DNA of 64,000 nt, taken from positions 1 through 64,000 of the forward strand of contig NZ_JAKSYH010000046.1 of the NCBI RefSeq assembly GCF_022829295.1, in the 5' to 3' direction. The position numbers and the translations under genes are program-made. Below, one piece after another: positions 43,696-53,090 of the stretch; position 1 is the stretch's first letter; each line of letters starts with the position of its first letter. The notes below the pieces were generated by a model. That model was given only the letters and a program-made list of their open reading frames with translations, did no database searches and was not told the DNA's origin. Source of the stretch: Methylobacterium sp. J-088 (GTDB taxonomy: Bacteria > Pseudomonadota > Alphaproteobacteria > Rhizobiales > Beijerinckiaceae).

Positions 43696-44436
43696 TTAGG
43701 CGACATTGGCGAGGCGGCTGATCGCCGAGCCCCGCAAATCGTCGAGGCGCGAGATCATGCTCGACACCATGGTGTAGGTGCGGTTCACGTCCATCAGCCG
43801 GGTCATCTCGAGCACCGGGCGGACGTTGGAGCGCTCCAGCGCCCCGGCCTCCAGGCGGCCGTCGAGCCCGGCCGGTTGGCCCGCCTCCCCCGAGGCGAAC
43901 AGGTTGCCCCCCTCGTTGGTGAGTTGCTGCGGGTTGGCGAAGCTGACGAGCTTGATCCGGCCGCGGATGCCGAGGTTGGTCGAGACCGTGCCGTCGGCTC
44001 CGATGGCCAGACCGGTCTCCTGCGCATTGATGGAGATCGGGCCGCCGTCGCCCGCGACGGGGTAGCCGTCGCTGGTCACCAGGGTGCCCTGCGGGTTGAT
44101 CTCGAAGGCGCCGTTGCGGGTGTAGCGCTCGCCCTGGGGCGTCTGCACGGCGATGAAGGCCGAGCCCTTGACGGCGACGTTGAGCGGGTTGCCGGTCTGC
44201 TCGACCGGGCCCTGGCCGAGGTCGAGGGTGGTGCCCTGGTCGATGACGTAGGAGAGGCGCCGGTCCGGGCGCGCGAAGGAATCCGCGCTCGCCACCGGCA
44301 TCAGGTACTCCTGGAAGCGGCTGCTGCGGGACTTGAACCCGTTGGTCGAGACGTTCGCCATGTTGTTGGCGATCACGTCCAGCTCGCGCTGGAGCGCCAC
44401 TTGGCTAGATACGCCGATGAAGAGGGCATTCTGCAT
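43696..44436 (-). CDS. flgF: Flagellar proximal rod protein FlgF
   Basis: A 246-residue rod protein. The ATG giving MQNALFIGVSSQVALQRELDVIANNMANVSTNGFKSR is the family start. KGSAFIAVQTPQGERYTRNGAFEINPQGTLVTSDGY and the closing LEMTRLMDVNRTYTMVSSMISRLDDL complete the FlgF pattern. It heads the minus-strand flagellar operon flgF-flgG-flgA-flgH and is divergent from fliL. A sigma-54-like element lies about 47 bp upstream. Confidence 0.95.
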   Translation of the reverse strand: MQNALFIGVSSQVALQRELDVIANNMANVSTNGFKSRSSRFQEYLMPVASADSFARPDRRLSYVIDQGTTLDLGQGPVEQTGNPLNVAVKGSAFIAVQTPQGERYTRNGAFEINPQGTLVTSDGYPVAGDGGPISINAQETGLAIGADGTVSTNLGIRGRIKLVSFANPQQLTNEGGNLFASGEAGQPAGLDGRLEAGALERSNVRPVLEMTRLMDVNRTYTMVSSMISRLDDLRGSAISRLANVA

Positions 44437-44482
44437 CGTGAACTCTGGGACTCGCCGCCGCGGTGGCGGCAACGATCCATTC

Positions 44483-44498
44483 AGCATGCGCCGTGCCA
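44483..44498 (-). promoter_or_regulatory. Sigma-54-like promoter element ahead of flgF
   Basis: The minus strand reads TGGCACGGCGCATGCT, with the -24 GG and -12 GC correctly spaced and one mismatch from TGGCAC-N5-TTGCW. Flagellar rod genes of some alphaproteobacteria use sigma-54. A single near match could be chance. Confidence 0.4.
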
Positions 44499-44613
44499 GT
44501 GGCGACGGATCTGATTTCGCAATTCATTATAACGACTTAGGTCGGAGTCTGTTGACCCTGGCGGCAGGTCGCGGTTGTGCTGCGGCAATCCTCGCCCGGC
44601 AGCAATTGCCGGC

Positions 44614-44628
44614 TTAACGGCGCGTTAA
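44614..44628 (+). promoter_or_regulatory. CtrA-type box ahead of fliL
   Basis: TTAA-CGGCGCG-TTAA is an exact match to the CtrA consensus TTAA-N7-TTAA. It sits 62 bp upstream of the fliL ATG in the divergent flgF/fliL gap. CtrA controls flagellar genes in many alphaproteobacteria. Confidence 0.7.
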
Positions 44629-44689
44629 CCCTGATGCTTCGATATCGGGCCGTACCCGAGCGCGGATATCCGCGAGAGAGCATTATTCC

Positions 44690-45241
44690 ATGGCCAAGAC
44701 GCCCAAGAAGGCCTCTTCCGAGGAGGGCGAGGCCGGATCCGCCACCGCCCCGAAGGGCAAGAAGAAGCTCATGATCATGGTAGCCGCCGCGGTCTTGCTG
44801 CTCGGCGGCGGCGGGGGCGCCTTCCTGATGATGGGCCGCGGCGGACATGGCGACGGCGCGGAGGCTGCCGGGGATTCCCACGGGGGCGGGCATGGCGGTG
44901 GCGACAAGGCCGGCCCGGACGGCAAGAAGCCGGTCGTTTTCGTCGAAGTCCGCGAGATGATGCTGAACCTCAGCCCCGATCTGCCGCAGGACAAGACCAA
45001 GTACGCCAAGGTCCGCCTCGCCCTCGAACTCAAGGATGCCAAGGTCGAGGAGGAAGTGAAGCCGATGATGCCGCGCGTCGAGGACGCGCTGCAGGTCTAC
45101 ATGCGCGAGCTGCGCCCCAGCGACCTCACCAGCTCGCTCGGTCTGTTCCGGCTGCGCGAGGAGCTGCTGCGCCGCGTGAACATCGCCCTCTATCCGGCCC
45201 GGGTCGAGGCGGTGTTGTTCAAGGACGTGATCGTCCAGTGA
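44690..45241 (+). CDS. fliL: Flagellar basal-body protein FliL
   Basis: A 183-residue single-pass inner-membrane protein. A Lys-rich cytoplasmic tail precedes the membrane helix at about residues 27-48 (LMIMVAAAVLLLGGGGGAFLMM). A Gly/His-rich linker follows, then the periplasmic domain (VEVREMMLNLSPDLPQDKTKYAKVRLALELKD). FliL surrounds the stator and modulates motor torque. It starts the fliL-fliM-DUF6468-motE operon; the CtrA box upstream is likely to control it. Confidence 0.93.
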   Translation: MAKTPKKASSEEGEAGSATAPKGKKKLMIMVAAAVLLLGGGGGAFLMMGRGGHGDGAEAAGDSHGGGHGGGDKAGPDGKKPVVFVEVREMMLNLSPDLPQDKTKYAKVRLALELKDAKVEEEVKPMMPRVEDALQVYMRELRPSDLTSSLGLFRLREELLRRVNIALYPARVEAVLFKDVIVQ

Positions 45242-45278
45242 CCCTACCCCTTCCCGTCACCCTTTCGGCGCACGCCTG

Positions 45279-46493
45279 ATGGAACCCGAGGACGAACTCC
45301 CCGAGGACGACTGGTCGGCGGCCCTGCTGGAGCAAGGCGCCGAGGGCGGCGACTCGTCGCTCGCCGAGGAATGGGGCGCGGCGCTTGCCGAGCAGGGCAC
45401 CACGCGCAGCGCCGGAGACGTCGCCGCCGAATGGGCGACGATGATCGAGGACGGGGAGAGCGACAACCTCCCCGAACTCGCCGGCAACGACCGGGTGCTG
45501 AACCAGGACGAGATCGACGGCGTCCTCGGCTTCTCCATGCGCGAACTCTCGGCCTCCGGGGCCGGAGGCGTGCAGGCCATCGTCGATTCAGGCGTCGTCC
45601 AGTACGAACGCCTGCCGATGCTGGAGATCGTCTTCGACCGGATGATCCGGTTGCTGTCGACCTCCCTGCGCAACCTGTTCCAGGACAACGTCGAGGTCAC
45701 GCTCGACAACATCACCTCGGTGCGCTTCGGCGACTACCTCAACGCGATCCCGCTGCCGACCCTGCTCGGCGTGTTCCGGGCCGAGCAATGGGAGAATTCC
45801 GGCCTCGTCACGGTCGATTCCAACCTCGCCTACGCGACCTTCGACCTGCTGCTGGGCGGTAAACGCGGCGGCACGTCGAGCCGCCTCGACGGGCGGCCGT
45901 TCACCGCCATCGAGATGACGCTGGTGCGCCGTCTCGTTGAGATCGTTCTGGGCGACCTGGAGTTGTCTTTCCAGCCGCTTTCCCCCGTGACCTTCGGGAT
46001 CGACCGGATCGAGACCAACCCGCGCTTCGCCACGATCACGCGGCCGGGCAACGCCGCGATCCTGATCAGCCTGCGCCTCGATGTCGACGGGCGCGGCGGC
46101 ATGCTGCAGATCCTGTTCCCCTACGCCACGATCGAGCCGATCCGGGAACTGCTCACCCAGAGCTTCATGGGCGAGAAGCTCGGCCGCGACCACGTCTGGG
46201 AGGGCCACCTCGCCACCGAGATCTGGCAGGCCGACGTGACCATGGAGGCGGTGCTGCACGAGATGATGCTGCCGTTGAAGCAGGTCATGAACCTCAAGGT
46301 CGGCGAGACGCTGATGTTCGACGCCAAGCCGTCGGACCTGATCACCGTGCGCTGCGGCGACTGGGCTCTGACGCAGGGACGGATCGGCCGGGTCGACGGC
46401 CACATCGCCGTGCAGGTCACCCGCCCGCTGCGGCGCTCGCGCACGACGATCCAGGCCTACGAGGCCTCGATGAACAACCGGTCGGACAATTAG
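45279..46493 (+). CDS. fliM: Flagellar motor switch protein FliM with repeated N-terminal extension
   Basis: A 404-residue C-ring protein. The canonical CheY-binding motif LNQDEIDGVL is at residues 74-83 instead of the N-terminus. Before it lie three units with Trp at residues 12, 32 and 52, exactly 20 apart: DDWSAALLEQG, EEWGAALAEQG and AEWATMIEDG. They resemble the DxWxxALxEQ motif at the FliN N-terminus. The middle (LEIVFDRMIRLLSTSLRNLF, NAIPLPTLLGVF) and the FliN-like C-terminal domain (MNLKVGETLMFDAKPSDLITVRCGD) are normal. The extension is the odd feature. Confidence 0.94.
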   Translation: MEPEDELPEDDWSAALLEQGAEGGDSSLAEEWGAALAEQGTTRSAGDVAAEWATMIEDGESDNLPELAGNDRVLNQDEIDGVLGFSMRELSASGAGGVQAIVDSGVVQYERLPMLEIVFDRMIRLLSTSLRNLFQDNVEVTLDNITSVRFGDYLNAIPLPTLLGVFRAEQWENSGLVTVDSNLAYATFDLLLGGKRGGTSSRLDGRPFTAIEMTLVRRLVEIVLGDLELSFQPLSPVTFGIDRIETNPRFATITRPGNAAILISLRLDVDGRGGMLQILFPYATIEPIRELLTQSFMGEKLGRDHVWEGHLATEIWQADVTMEAVLHEMMLPLKQVMNLKVGETLMFDAKPSDLITVRCGDWALTQGRIGRVDGHIAVQVTRPLRRSRTTIQAYEASMNNRSDN

Positions 46494-46512
46494 GGTCGTT
46501 GAGGGTGCCGTC

Positions 46513-47025
46513 ATGAGTCTCTTCGTCACCCTCGCCGCCGATATTCTGGTGGCGGTCCTGCTGGCGGCGACGATCGTCACCTCCCTGCGCCTGTCCCGCC
46601 GGATCGGTCAGCTCAAGGGCGACGAGGCGGCCCTGCGCCAGACCATCGGCGATCTGATGGTGGCGACCGGGTCGGCCGAGCGCGCCATCGCGGGCCTGCG
46701 CGCCGCCATCGACGATGCCGATCGCACCCTCAATGCCAGCCTGGACTCCGCGGCTGCCCGATCCGCCGAGCTGAAGCTGCAGGTCGAGGCCGGCGAGACG
46801 GTGGTGACGCGCATCGGCGCCATCGTGGCGCAGATGCGCACGGTGCCGGCCCGGCCGGAGCCGGCGCCTGTCCCTGCCGCACAAATCGTGACCGAGCCCG
46901 AGGTTCAGCCCCTGCGTCGATCGGAGCCGTCGAGCCCGAACGGGGAGCGGCTTGGGGCCGCCGCCGCGGCAGCACTGGCGATGAGTGAGCGCGCGCTGGC
47001 CCGCGTCCGGGCGCGCGCCGCGTGA
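46513..47025 (+). CDS. DUF6468 domain flagellar-operon protein
   Basis: A 170-residue protein. One N-terminal membrane helix (LFVTLAADILVAVLLAATIVTSL) is followed by a coiled-coil-like helical region (QLKGDEAALRQTIGDLMVATGSAERAIAGLRAAI) and a Pro/Ala-rich tail. DUF6468 genes usually lie between fliM and motE in alphaproteobacteria, as here. The function is unknown but probably flagellar. Its stop overlaps the motE GTG by four bases. Confidence 0.8.
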   Translation: MSLFVTLAADILVAVLLAATIVTSLRLSRRIGQLKGDEAALRQTIGDLMVATGSAERAIAGLRAAIDDADRTLNASLDSAAARSAELKLQVEAGETVVTRIGAIVAQMRTVPARPEPAPVPAAQIVTEPEVQPLRRSEPSSPNGERLGAAAAAALAMSERALARVRARAA

Positions 47026-47891
47026 CCGGGGTCAAGGCTCCGAAGATTCCGCCGCCGAAACCAGATCCCGAGGCGAAGATTCGCCGCGCCGGTACGGCGC
47101 TGCGCAGCGCGCCTCCCAAGCCGGTGCGCCCCAAGCCGGCATCAACGAGGCGGCTGCGTCTCGTCGATGCCGTCGCGCTGGCGGCGGCGGGGCTCCTTGT
47201 CCTCAAGCTGCTCAGCTTGATCCAGGTCGGCCTTCCGGAGAGCGGCGCGCTGCCGGATTACGGACGGGCGGTGGCCCGCGCCCGCACCGGTTTCGACATC
47301 CCCGACCCCGTCACCACGGGCTCGGTGGGCGGCAAGGAAGAGAAGGCCGCTCCCGCCGAGAAGCCAGCCGAGAAGCCCCCGGAGGCGCCGCCCGCCGCAC
47401 AGGGCCCGGTCTCGCCCACAGAGCGCGTGCTCCTGGAAAAGCTCGGCGCCCGGCGCGACGCCCTGCGCGAGAAGAGCGACGAGCTGGATCTGCGCGAGAA
47501 GATGCTGGGCGAAGCCGAGCGGAAGCTCGAAACCGGCCTCGGCGATCTCAAGAAGGCCGAGGATAAGGTCGAGACGGTCGCCAAGGCGAAGGAGGATGCC
47601 GAGAAGCAGGGGCTCAAGAACATCGTCACGATGTACGAGTCGATGAAGCCCAAGGACGCCGCCCGGGTGTTCGACCGGCTCGGCCACGACGTGCTGGTGC
47701 CGATCGTGCTGGCGATGAACCCGCGCAAGATGGCCGAGGTGCTGGCCGTGATGCAGCCCGAGACCGCCGAACGCCTGACCGTGGCGCTGGCCAATCGCGC
47801 CCGCGGCACCGGCGGTGCGCAGGCCCAGGCCGGTGCGGGGCTCCCGGCGGGCGAATTGCCGGCGATCGATCCGGGGGTGCCGGGTCGGTAG
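47022..47891 (+). CDS. motE: MotE-family flagellar protein
   Basis: A 289-residue protein starting at a GTG that overlaps the upstream stop (GTGA). A membrane helix lies near residues 46-66 (VDAVALAAAGLLVLKLLSL). Residues 135-195 form a long coiled coil (ALREKSDELDLREKMLGEAERKLE). An MgtE-N-like domain follows (MKPKDAARVFDRLGHDVLVPIVLAMNPRKMAEVLAVM). In rhizobia MotE is a periplasmic helper of the MotC stator protein. The tail is Gly/Ala-rich. Confidence 0.82.
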   Translation: MTGVKAPKIPPPKPDPEAKIRRAGTALRSAPPKPVRPKPASTRRLRLVDAVALAAAGLLVLKLLSLIQVGLPESGALPDYGRAVARARTGFDIPDPVTTGSVGGKEEKAAPAEKPAEKPPEAPPAAQGPVSPTERVLLEKLGARRDALREKSDELDLREKMLGEAERKLETGLGDLKKAEDKVETVAKAKEDAEKQGLKNIVTMYESMKPKDAARVFDRLGHDVLVPIVLAMNPRKMAEVLAVMQPETAERLTVALANRARGTGGAQAQAGAGLPAGELPAIDPGVPGR

Positions 47892-48008
47892 CATCACGCG
47901 GCCAGCCGACAGAGCCTGCGATACACCTTTGACCGATGGTGCCGATCCGTCGACGCGGTATAGCATTCGGCGAAACCGCGCTGGCCGCGCTTTCTTGGGA
48001 GACCCCGA

Positions 48009-48608
48009 ATGTCCGAACTCGCAACCCTGCGCGGCTTGTCGGGCCTCAGCCCGGAGCCCCCTGCCCTGAAGGGCGCGGCGCTCGTGCTCATCGATCTGCA
48101 GCAGACCTACCGCGAGGGGATCATGCGCCTCGACGGCGTCGAGCCGGCGATCCGCGAGGCGGCGGATCTGCTGGCCCGGGCGCGCGCGGCCGGCATCCCG
48201 GTCTTCCACATCCGCCACGATGCCGGGCCGGGCTCGCCCTACGACGTCACCGCACCGATCGGCCAGATCAGCCCGGAGGTGGCGCCGCAGGGCGACGAGC
48301 CGGTGATCACCAAGGCTTACCCGAGTTCCTTCGTGGGCACGGATCTCCAGGCGCAACTGGAGGCGGCGGGCGTGAAGGACGTCGTCCTGGCCGGCTTCAT
48401 GACGCATATGTGCGTGAATTCCACCGCCCGCAGCGCCTTCAACCTCGGCTTCCGCCCGACCGTCGTGGCCTCCACCACGGCGACGCGGGACCTGCCCGGG
48501 CCGGACGGGTCCGTGGTGCCCGCCGCCCAGCTCCAGGCGGCGAGCCTCGCCGCGCTCGGCGACCTGTTCGCCGTGGTGGCACGCCGGCAGGCCGACATCC
48601 CCGACTGA
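48009..48608 (+). CDS. Isochorismatase-like cysteine hydrolase
   Basis: A 199-residue enzyme of the isochorismatase fold. ALVLIDLQQTYREG supplies the catalytic Asp, a Lys lies in VITKAYPSSFVGT, and the nucleophile is in GFMTHMCVNSTARSAFNLGF. This Asp-Lys-Cys triad hydrolyses amides such as nicotinamide, ureido compounds or isochorismate. No neighbouring gene names the substrate. The ATG has a GGGAG-like site upstream. Confidence 0.88.
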   Translation: MSELATLRGLSGLSPEPPALKGAALVLIDLQQTYREGIMRLDGVEPAIREAADLLARARAAGIPVFHIRHDAGPGSPYDVTAPIGQISPEVAPQGDEPVITKAYPSSFVGTDLQAQLEAAGVKDVVLAGFMTHMCVNSTARSAFNLGFRPTVVASTTATRDLPGPDGSVVPAAQLQAASLAALGDLFAVVARRQADIPD

Positions 48609-48645
48609 GGCTTTCAGGCTGAGATCCGCAGGGCGGCCGCAGGGC

Positions 48646-49932
48646 TCAGCTCGCTATCCGCGCCAGCGCGGCCACCACCTCCTGCAGGGCGGGCCGCAGG
48701 GCCGGGTCGGGCTGCGTGCAGCTCTGTTCCAGAGACCGCAGCTCCGCGGGCGGCGCATCGCAGCGGTCGAGCAGCTCGCCGAGCAGGATCCCCATCGCCC
48801 GCGCCTCGATCCGCGCGAGCGCCGCGCCGGCCGGCCCGTCCGGCAGCGCCGAGGCGGCGCCGAAATCGCTGAGCACGGCCGCGCCGGTTCCGGCCTCCCA
48901 GAGCGTGTTGTGCGCGTAGAGATCGCCATGGATCAGGCCGCGCTTGTGCAGATGGGCTGCCGCCTCCGCGACGGATCGCGCGATCCGCAGGGCCCGCTCC
49001 GGATCGAGCTTGAGATCCGGAGCGTAGACGTCGCGGCTGCAGCTCGCGAGGCTCGGCGGCCCGGCCAACACGCGCCAATCCGGCGGGAGGAGCCGGAGCA
49101 GAAGCCCCTCGGTCCCGTCGGGATGGCCGTCGAGCCGGCCGAGCGCCCCGGTCAGCGCCGGATGCGTGCCGGCGGCGAGGCAGGCCTCCATCTCGCGGGC
49201 GGGCAGGCCGTCGCTCGTCATCGCGCCCTTGAACAGCTTCAGCGCCACGGCTTGCCCGCGCCAGACCGCCCGGTGGACCCGGCCCGAGGCCCCCTCCCCC
49301 AGCAACGCGCCGACCTCCAGCTCCCCCCACGGCACCCGCGTCGCCGGGGTCGGTTCCGTCACGGGCTCGGCGGGGTTGCCCGCATAGGCGATCCAGGCGA
49401 GGCGCGGCAGGCGCGTCAGCCAGGGCGGCAGCGCGCCGAGCCGGTTGCAGGCGAGCCGAATCAATTCGAGGTTGTCGGCCGCCGACAGGCTGTCGGGCAG
49501 CGTCGCGATCCGGTTGCCGGCCAGCATCAGTTTTTGCAGGCGCGGCCGCTCCCCGAGCGCCGCCGGCAGGGTCTCGATCCGGTTGTCGGTGAGCGTCAGC
49601 CAGCGCAGGTCGCGCGGCAGCGCCTCGGCCGGCACCTCCGCGATGCCGCAGCCGCGGAAGCCGAGCTGGCTCAAGGCCGGGCAATCGCCCAGCACCGGTG
49701 GCAGGCGTTCGAACGGGTTGCCCAAGGCGAACAGCACCCGCAGGTGGCGCAGCCGCCCGAGATCCGCCGGCAGGTCGGTCAGGCCGCCGCGGCCGAAGTC
49801 CAGCACCTCCAGGGTGTCGGCCAGCGCGAAGACCTCCGGAGGCACCTCCGTCAGCCCGTCGGGCAGGCGCAATTCGCGGGCGCCGTCGAGGTCGCCGCGC
49901 CGCAGGGCGGCCAGCGTTTCGGTCCGGTCCAA
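48646..49932 (-). CDS. Leucine-rich-repeat protein kinase
   Basis: A 428-residue fusion. Residues 15-185 hold about seven leucine-rich repeats (such as LRWLTLTDNRIETLPAAL and LQKLMLAGNRIATLPDSL). Residues 205-428 form a protein kinase with GEGASGRVHRAVWRGQ as glycine loop, Lys232 in ALKLFK, a Glu in EMEA, the catalytic HGD at 335-337, Asn342, and DFG at 356-358. All catalytic residues are present, though HRD is HGD. No membrane segment is seen. The LRR-then-kinase order resembles plant receptor kinases without the transmembrane link. It is followed closely upstream by DUF1192. Confidence 0.88.
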   Translation of the reverse strand: MDRTETLAALRRGDLDGARELRLPDGLTEVPPEVFALADTLEVLDFGRGGLTDLPADLGRLRHLRVLFALGNPFERLPPVLGDCPALSQLGFRGCGIAEVPAEALPRDLRWLTLTDNRIETLPAALGERPRLQKLMLAGNRIATLPDSLSAADNLELIRLACNRLGALPPWLTRLPRLAWIAYAGNPAEPVTEPTPATRVPWGELEVGALLGEGASGRVHRAVWRGQAVALKLFKGAMTSDGLPAREMEACLAAGTHPALTGALGRLDGHPDGTEGLLLRLLPPDWRVLAGPPSLASCSRDVYAPDLKLDPERALRIARSVAEAAAHLHKRGLIHGDLYAHNTLWEAGTGAAVLSDFGAASALPDGPAGAALARIEARAMGILLGELLDRCDAPPAELRSLEQSCTQPDPALRPALQEVVAALARIAS

Positions 49933-49935
49933 GCC

Positions 49936-50127
49936 TCAGCCCCGCTTGAAGAAGGCGTCGGCCGCCCCCTGCGCCGCCTGCTTGGCCGCCCGTGCCGCCT
50001 CGATCCGGGCGATTTCCGCCCGCAGGAGCGCGATGCGTTCGTCGAGATCCGCGAGCGACAGGGTATCGAGCGGCTGACCGATCTCGTGTGCGACGGCCTT
50101 GCGCGGCCGGTCGTCGTCGTCCCGCAT
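49936..50127 (-). CDS. DUF1192 family protein
   Basis: A 63-residue protein. The core AHEIGQPLDTLSLADLDERIALLRAEIARIEAARAAKQAA is typical of DUF1192, a small helical family found widely in Rhizobiales. It lies three bases upstream of the LRR-kinase start and nine bases after the deoB stop, so all three may be one transcript. Function is unknown. Confidence 0.85.
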   Translation of the reverse strand: MRDDDDRPRKAVAHEIGQPLDTLSLADLDERIALLRAEIARIEAARAAKQAAQGAADAFFKRG

Positions 50128-50136
50128 CGTGTCCTC

Positions 50137-51357
<1,221 letters not shown>

Positions 51358-51359
51358 GG

Positions 51360-52997
51360 TCAGGCGGGCTCCAGCTCGGTCGGCGCGTCGCTGTCGAGCG
51401 CGAAGGCGGCCTTGAACAGCGCCCGTGTGTAGGCGGTCTGCGGATCGGAAAAGATCGTCTCGGCGGGGCCTTCCTCGACCACGCGGCCGTTCTGCATCAC
51501 CATCACGTAGTTGGCGAGCGCCCGCACCACCTTCAGGTCGTGGCTGATGAACAGGTAGGCGAGGCCACGCTCCCGCTGAAGGTCGCGCAACAACGTCACG
51601 ATCTGCGCCTGGACCGAGCGGTCGAGCGCCGAGGTGGGCTCGTCGAGCACGACGAAGCGCGGGTTCAGCACGATCGCCCGGGCGATGGCGATTCGCTGGC
51701 GCTGGCCGCCGGAGAATTCGTGCGGGTAGCGGTCCATGGCGGCCGGGTCGAGTCCGACATCGGTGAGCGCCTTCGAGACCACGGCCCGGCGCTCGGCCCG
51801 CGAGCGCACGGCGCCCTGAACCACCAGCCCCTCCGCCACGATATCGGCCACCGACATGCGCGGCGAGAGCGAGCCGTAGGGATCCTGGAAGACCACCTGC
51901 ATGTCTTTTCGCAGGGGCCGCATCTGCGCCACGGAGAAGCCATCGACGGCTTGGCCGAGGAACACGATCGGTCCCTCCGAGGCGGTCAGCCGCAGCAGGG
52001 CGAGGCCGAGCGTGGTCTTGCCGGAGCCGGATTCGCCCACGACCCCCACGGTCTCTCCGGCGCGGACCTTGAGCGAGACCCCGTCCACCGCCTTGACGTG
52101 GCCGACGACCCGCCGGAGCAGGCCCGCCTTCAGGGGGAACCAGACCTTCAGCGGCCCGGCCTCAAGCAGCGGCGCGGCATCGGCCGGGACCGGGTTGGCT
52201 CGGCCCTTCGGCTCGGAGGCGATCAGGCGGCGGGTGTAGGCGTGCTGCGGATTGGCGAAGACCGACTTGGTCGCGCCGGCCTCCACGATCTTGCCCTTGA
52301 GCATCACGCAGACCCGGTCGGCGATCCGCTCGACGATGCCGAGATCGTGGGTGATGAACAGCATCGCCATGCCGAGCCGCTTCTGCAGGTCGGCGAGTAG
52401 CGCCAGGATCTGCGCCTGAACGGTGACGTCCAAAGCCGTGGTCGGCTCGTCGGCCACGAGCAGGTCCGGCTCGCAGGCCAGCGCCATGGCGATCATCACC
52501 CGCTGGCGCTGGCCGCCGGAGAGTTCGTGCGGATAGGCGCCCATGCGGCTCTCCGCGTCGCGCAGGCCGACGAGGTCGAGGAGTTCGAGGATCCGCCGCC
52601 TGGCCGCCTTGCCGGAGAGCCCGCGATGGAGGCCCAGCACCTCGCCGATCTGCCGCGCGATCGTGTGGAGCGGGTTCAGCGAGGTCATGGGTTCCTGGAA
52701 CACCATGGTGATGTCGGCGCCGCGGACATCGCGCATCGCGCGTTCCGGCAGACTCGTGAGGTCGCGGCCCTTGAACAGGATCCGCCCGTCCTGGCGCGCG
52801 GCCCCATCGAGCAGCCGCAGGATCGCCAGCGCCGTCACGGATTTGCCGGAACCCGATTCGCCGACCAGCGCCAGGGTCTCGCCGCGCCGGATGGTGAAGC
52901 CGATGCCGTCGACCGCCCGGGTCTCGCCCTCCCGTGAGCGGAAGGCCACGGACAGGTCCTCGACGGCGAGGAGCGGCTGGGATTCATCCAACGTCAT
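51360..52997 (-). CDS. yejF: YejF-type double ABC ATPase
   Basis: A 545-residue protein with two ABC domains in tandem. The first has Walker [11 protein letters not shown] near residue 46 and [32 protein letters not shown]. The second has [11 protein letters not shown] near 318 and [32 protein letters not shown]. This is the YejF type that powers peptide importers. The usual yejA, yejB and yejE genes are not nearby, because the upstream neighbour runs divergently. It could serve a permease encoded elsewhere. Confidence 0.92.
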   Translation of the reverse strand: MTLDESQPLLAVEDLSVAFRSREGETRAVDGIGFTIRRGETLALVGESGSGKSVTALAILRLLDGAARQDGRILFKGRDLTSLPERAMRDVRGADITMVFQEPMTSLNPLHTIARQIGEVLGLHRGLSGKAARRRILELLDLVGLRDAESRMGAYPHELSGGQRQRVMIAMALACEPDLLVADEPTTALDVTVQAQILALLADLQKRLGMAMLFITHDLGIVERIADRVCVMLKGKIVEAGATKSVFANPQHAYTRRLIASEPKGRANPVPADAAPLLEAGPLKVWFPLKAGLLRRVVGHVKAVDGVSLKVRAGETVGVVGESGSGKTTLGLALLRLTASEGPIVFLGQAVDGFSVAQMRPLRKDMQVVFQDPYGSLSPRMSVADIVAEGLVVQGAVRSRAERRAVVSKALTDVGLDPAAMDRYPHEFSGGQRQRIAIARAIVLNPRFVVLDEPTSALDRSVQAQIVTLLRDLQRERGLAYLFISHDLKVVRALANYVMVMQNGRVVEEGPAETIFSDPQTAYTRALFKAAFALDSDAPTELEPA

Positions 52998-53090
52998 GCG
53001 GCTCCTTATAGCGCGCCGGGCCGGCGGCCCTAGTCTATCCTGCTACGACGAAGGTCCGCCGGGCCCAGGCGGATCGCGCGGGAGATCGCG

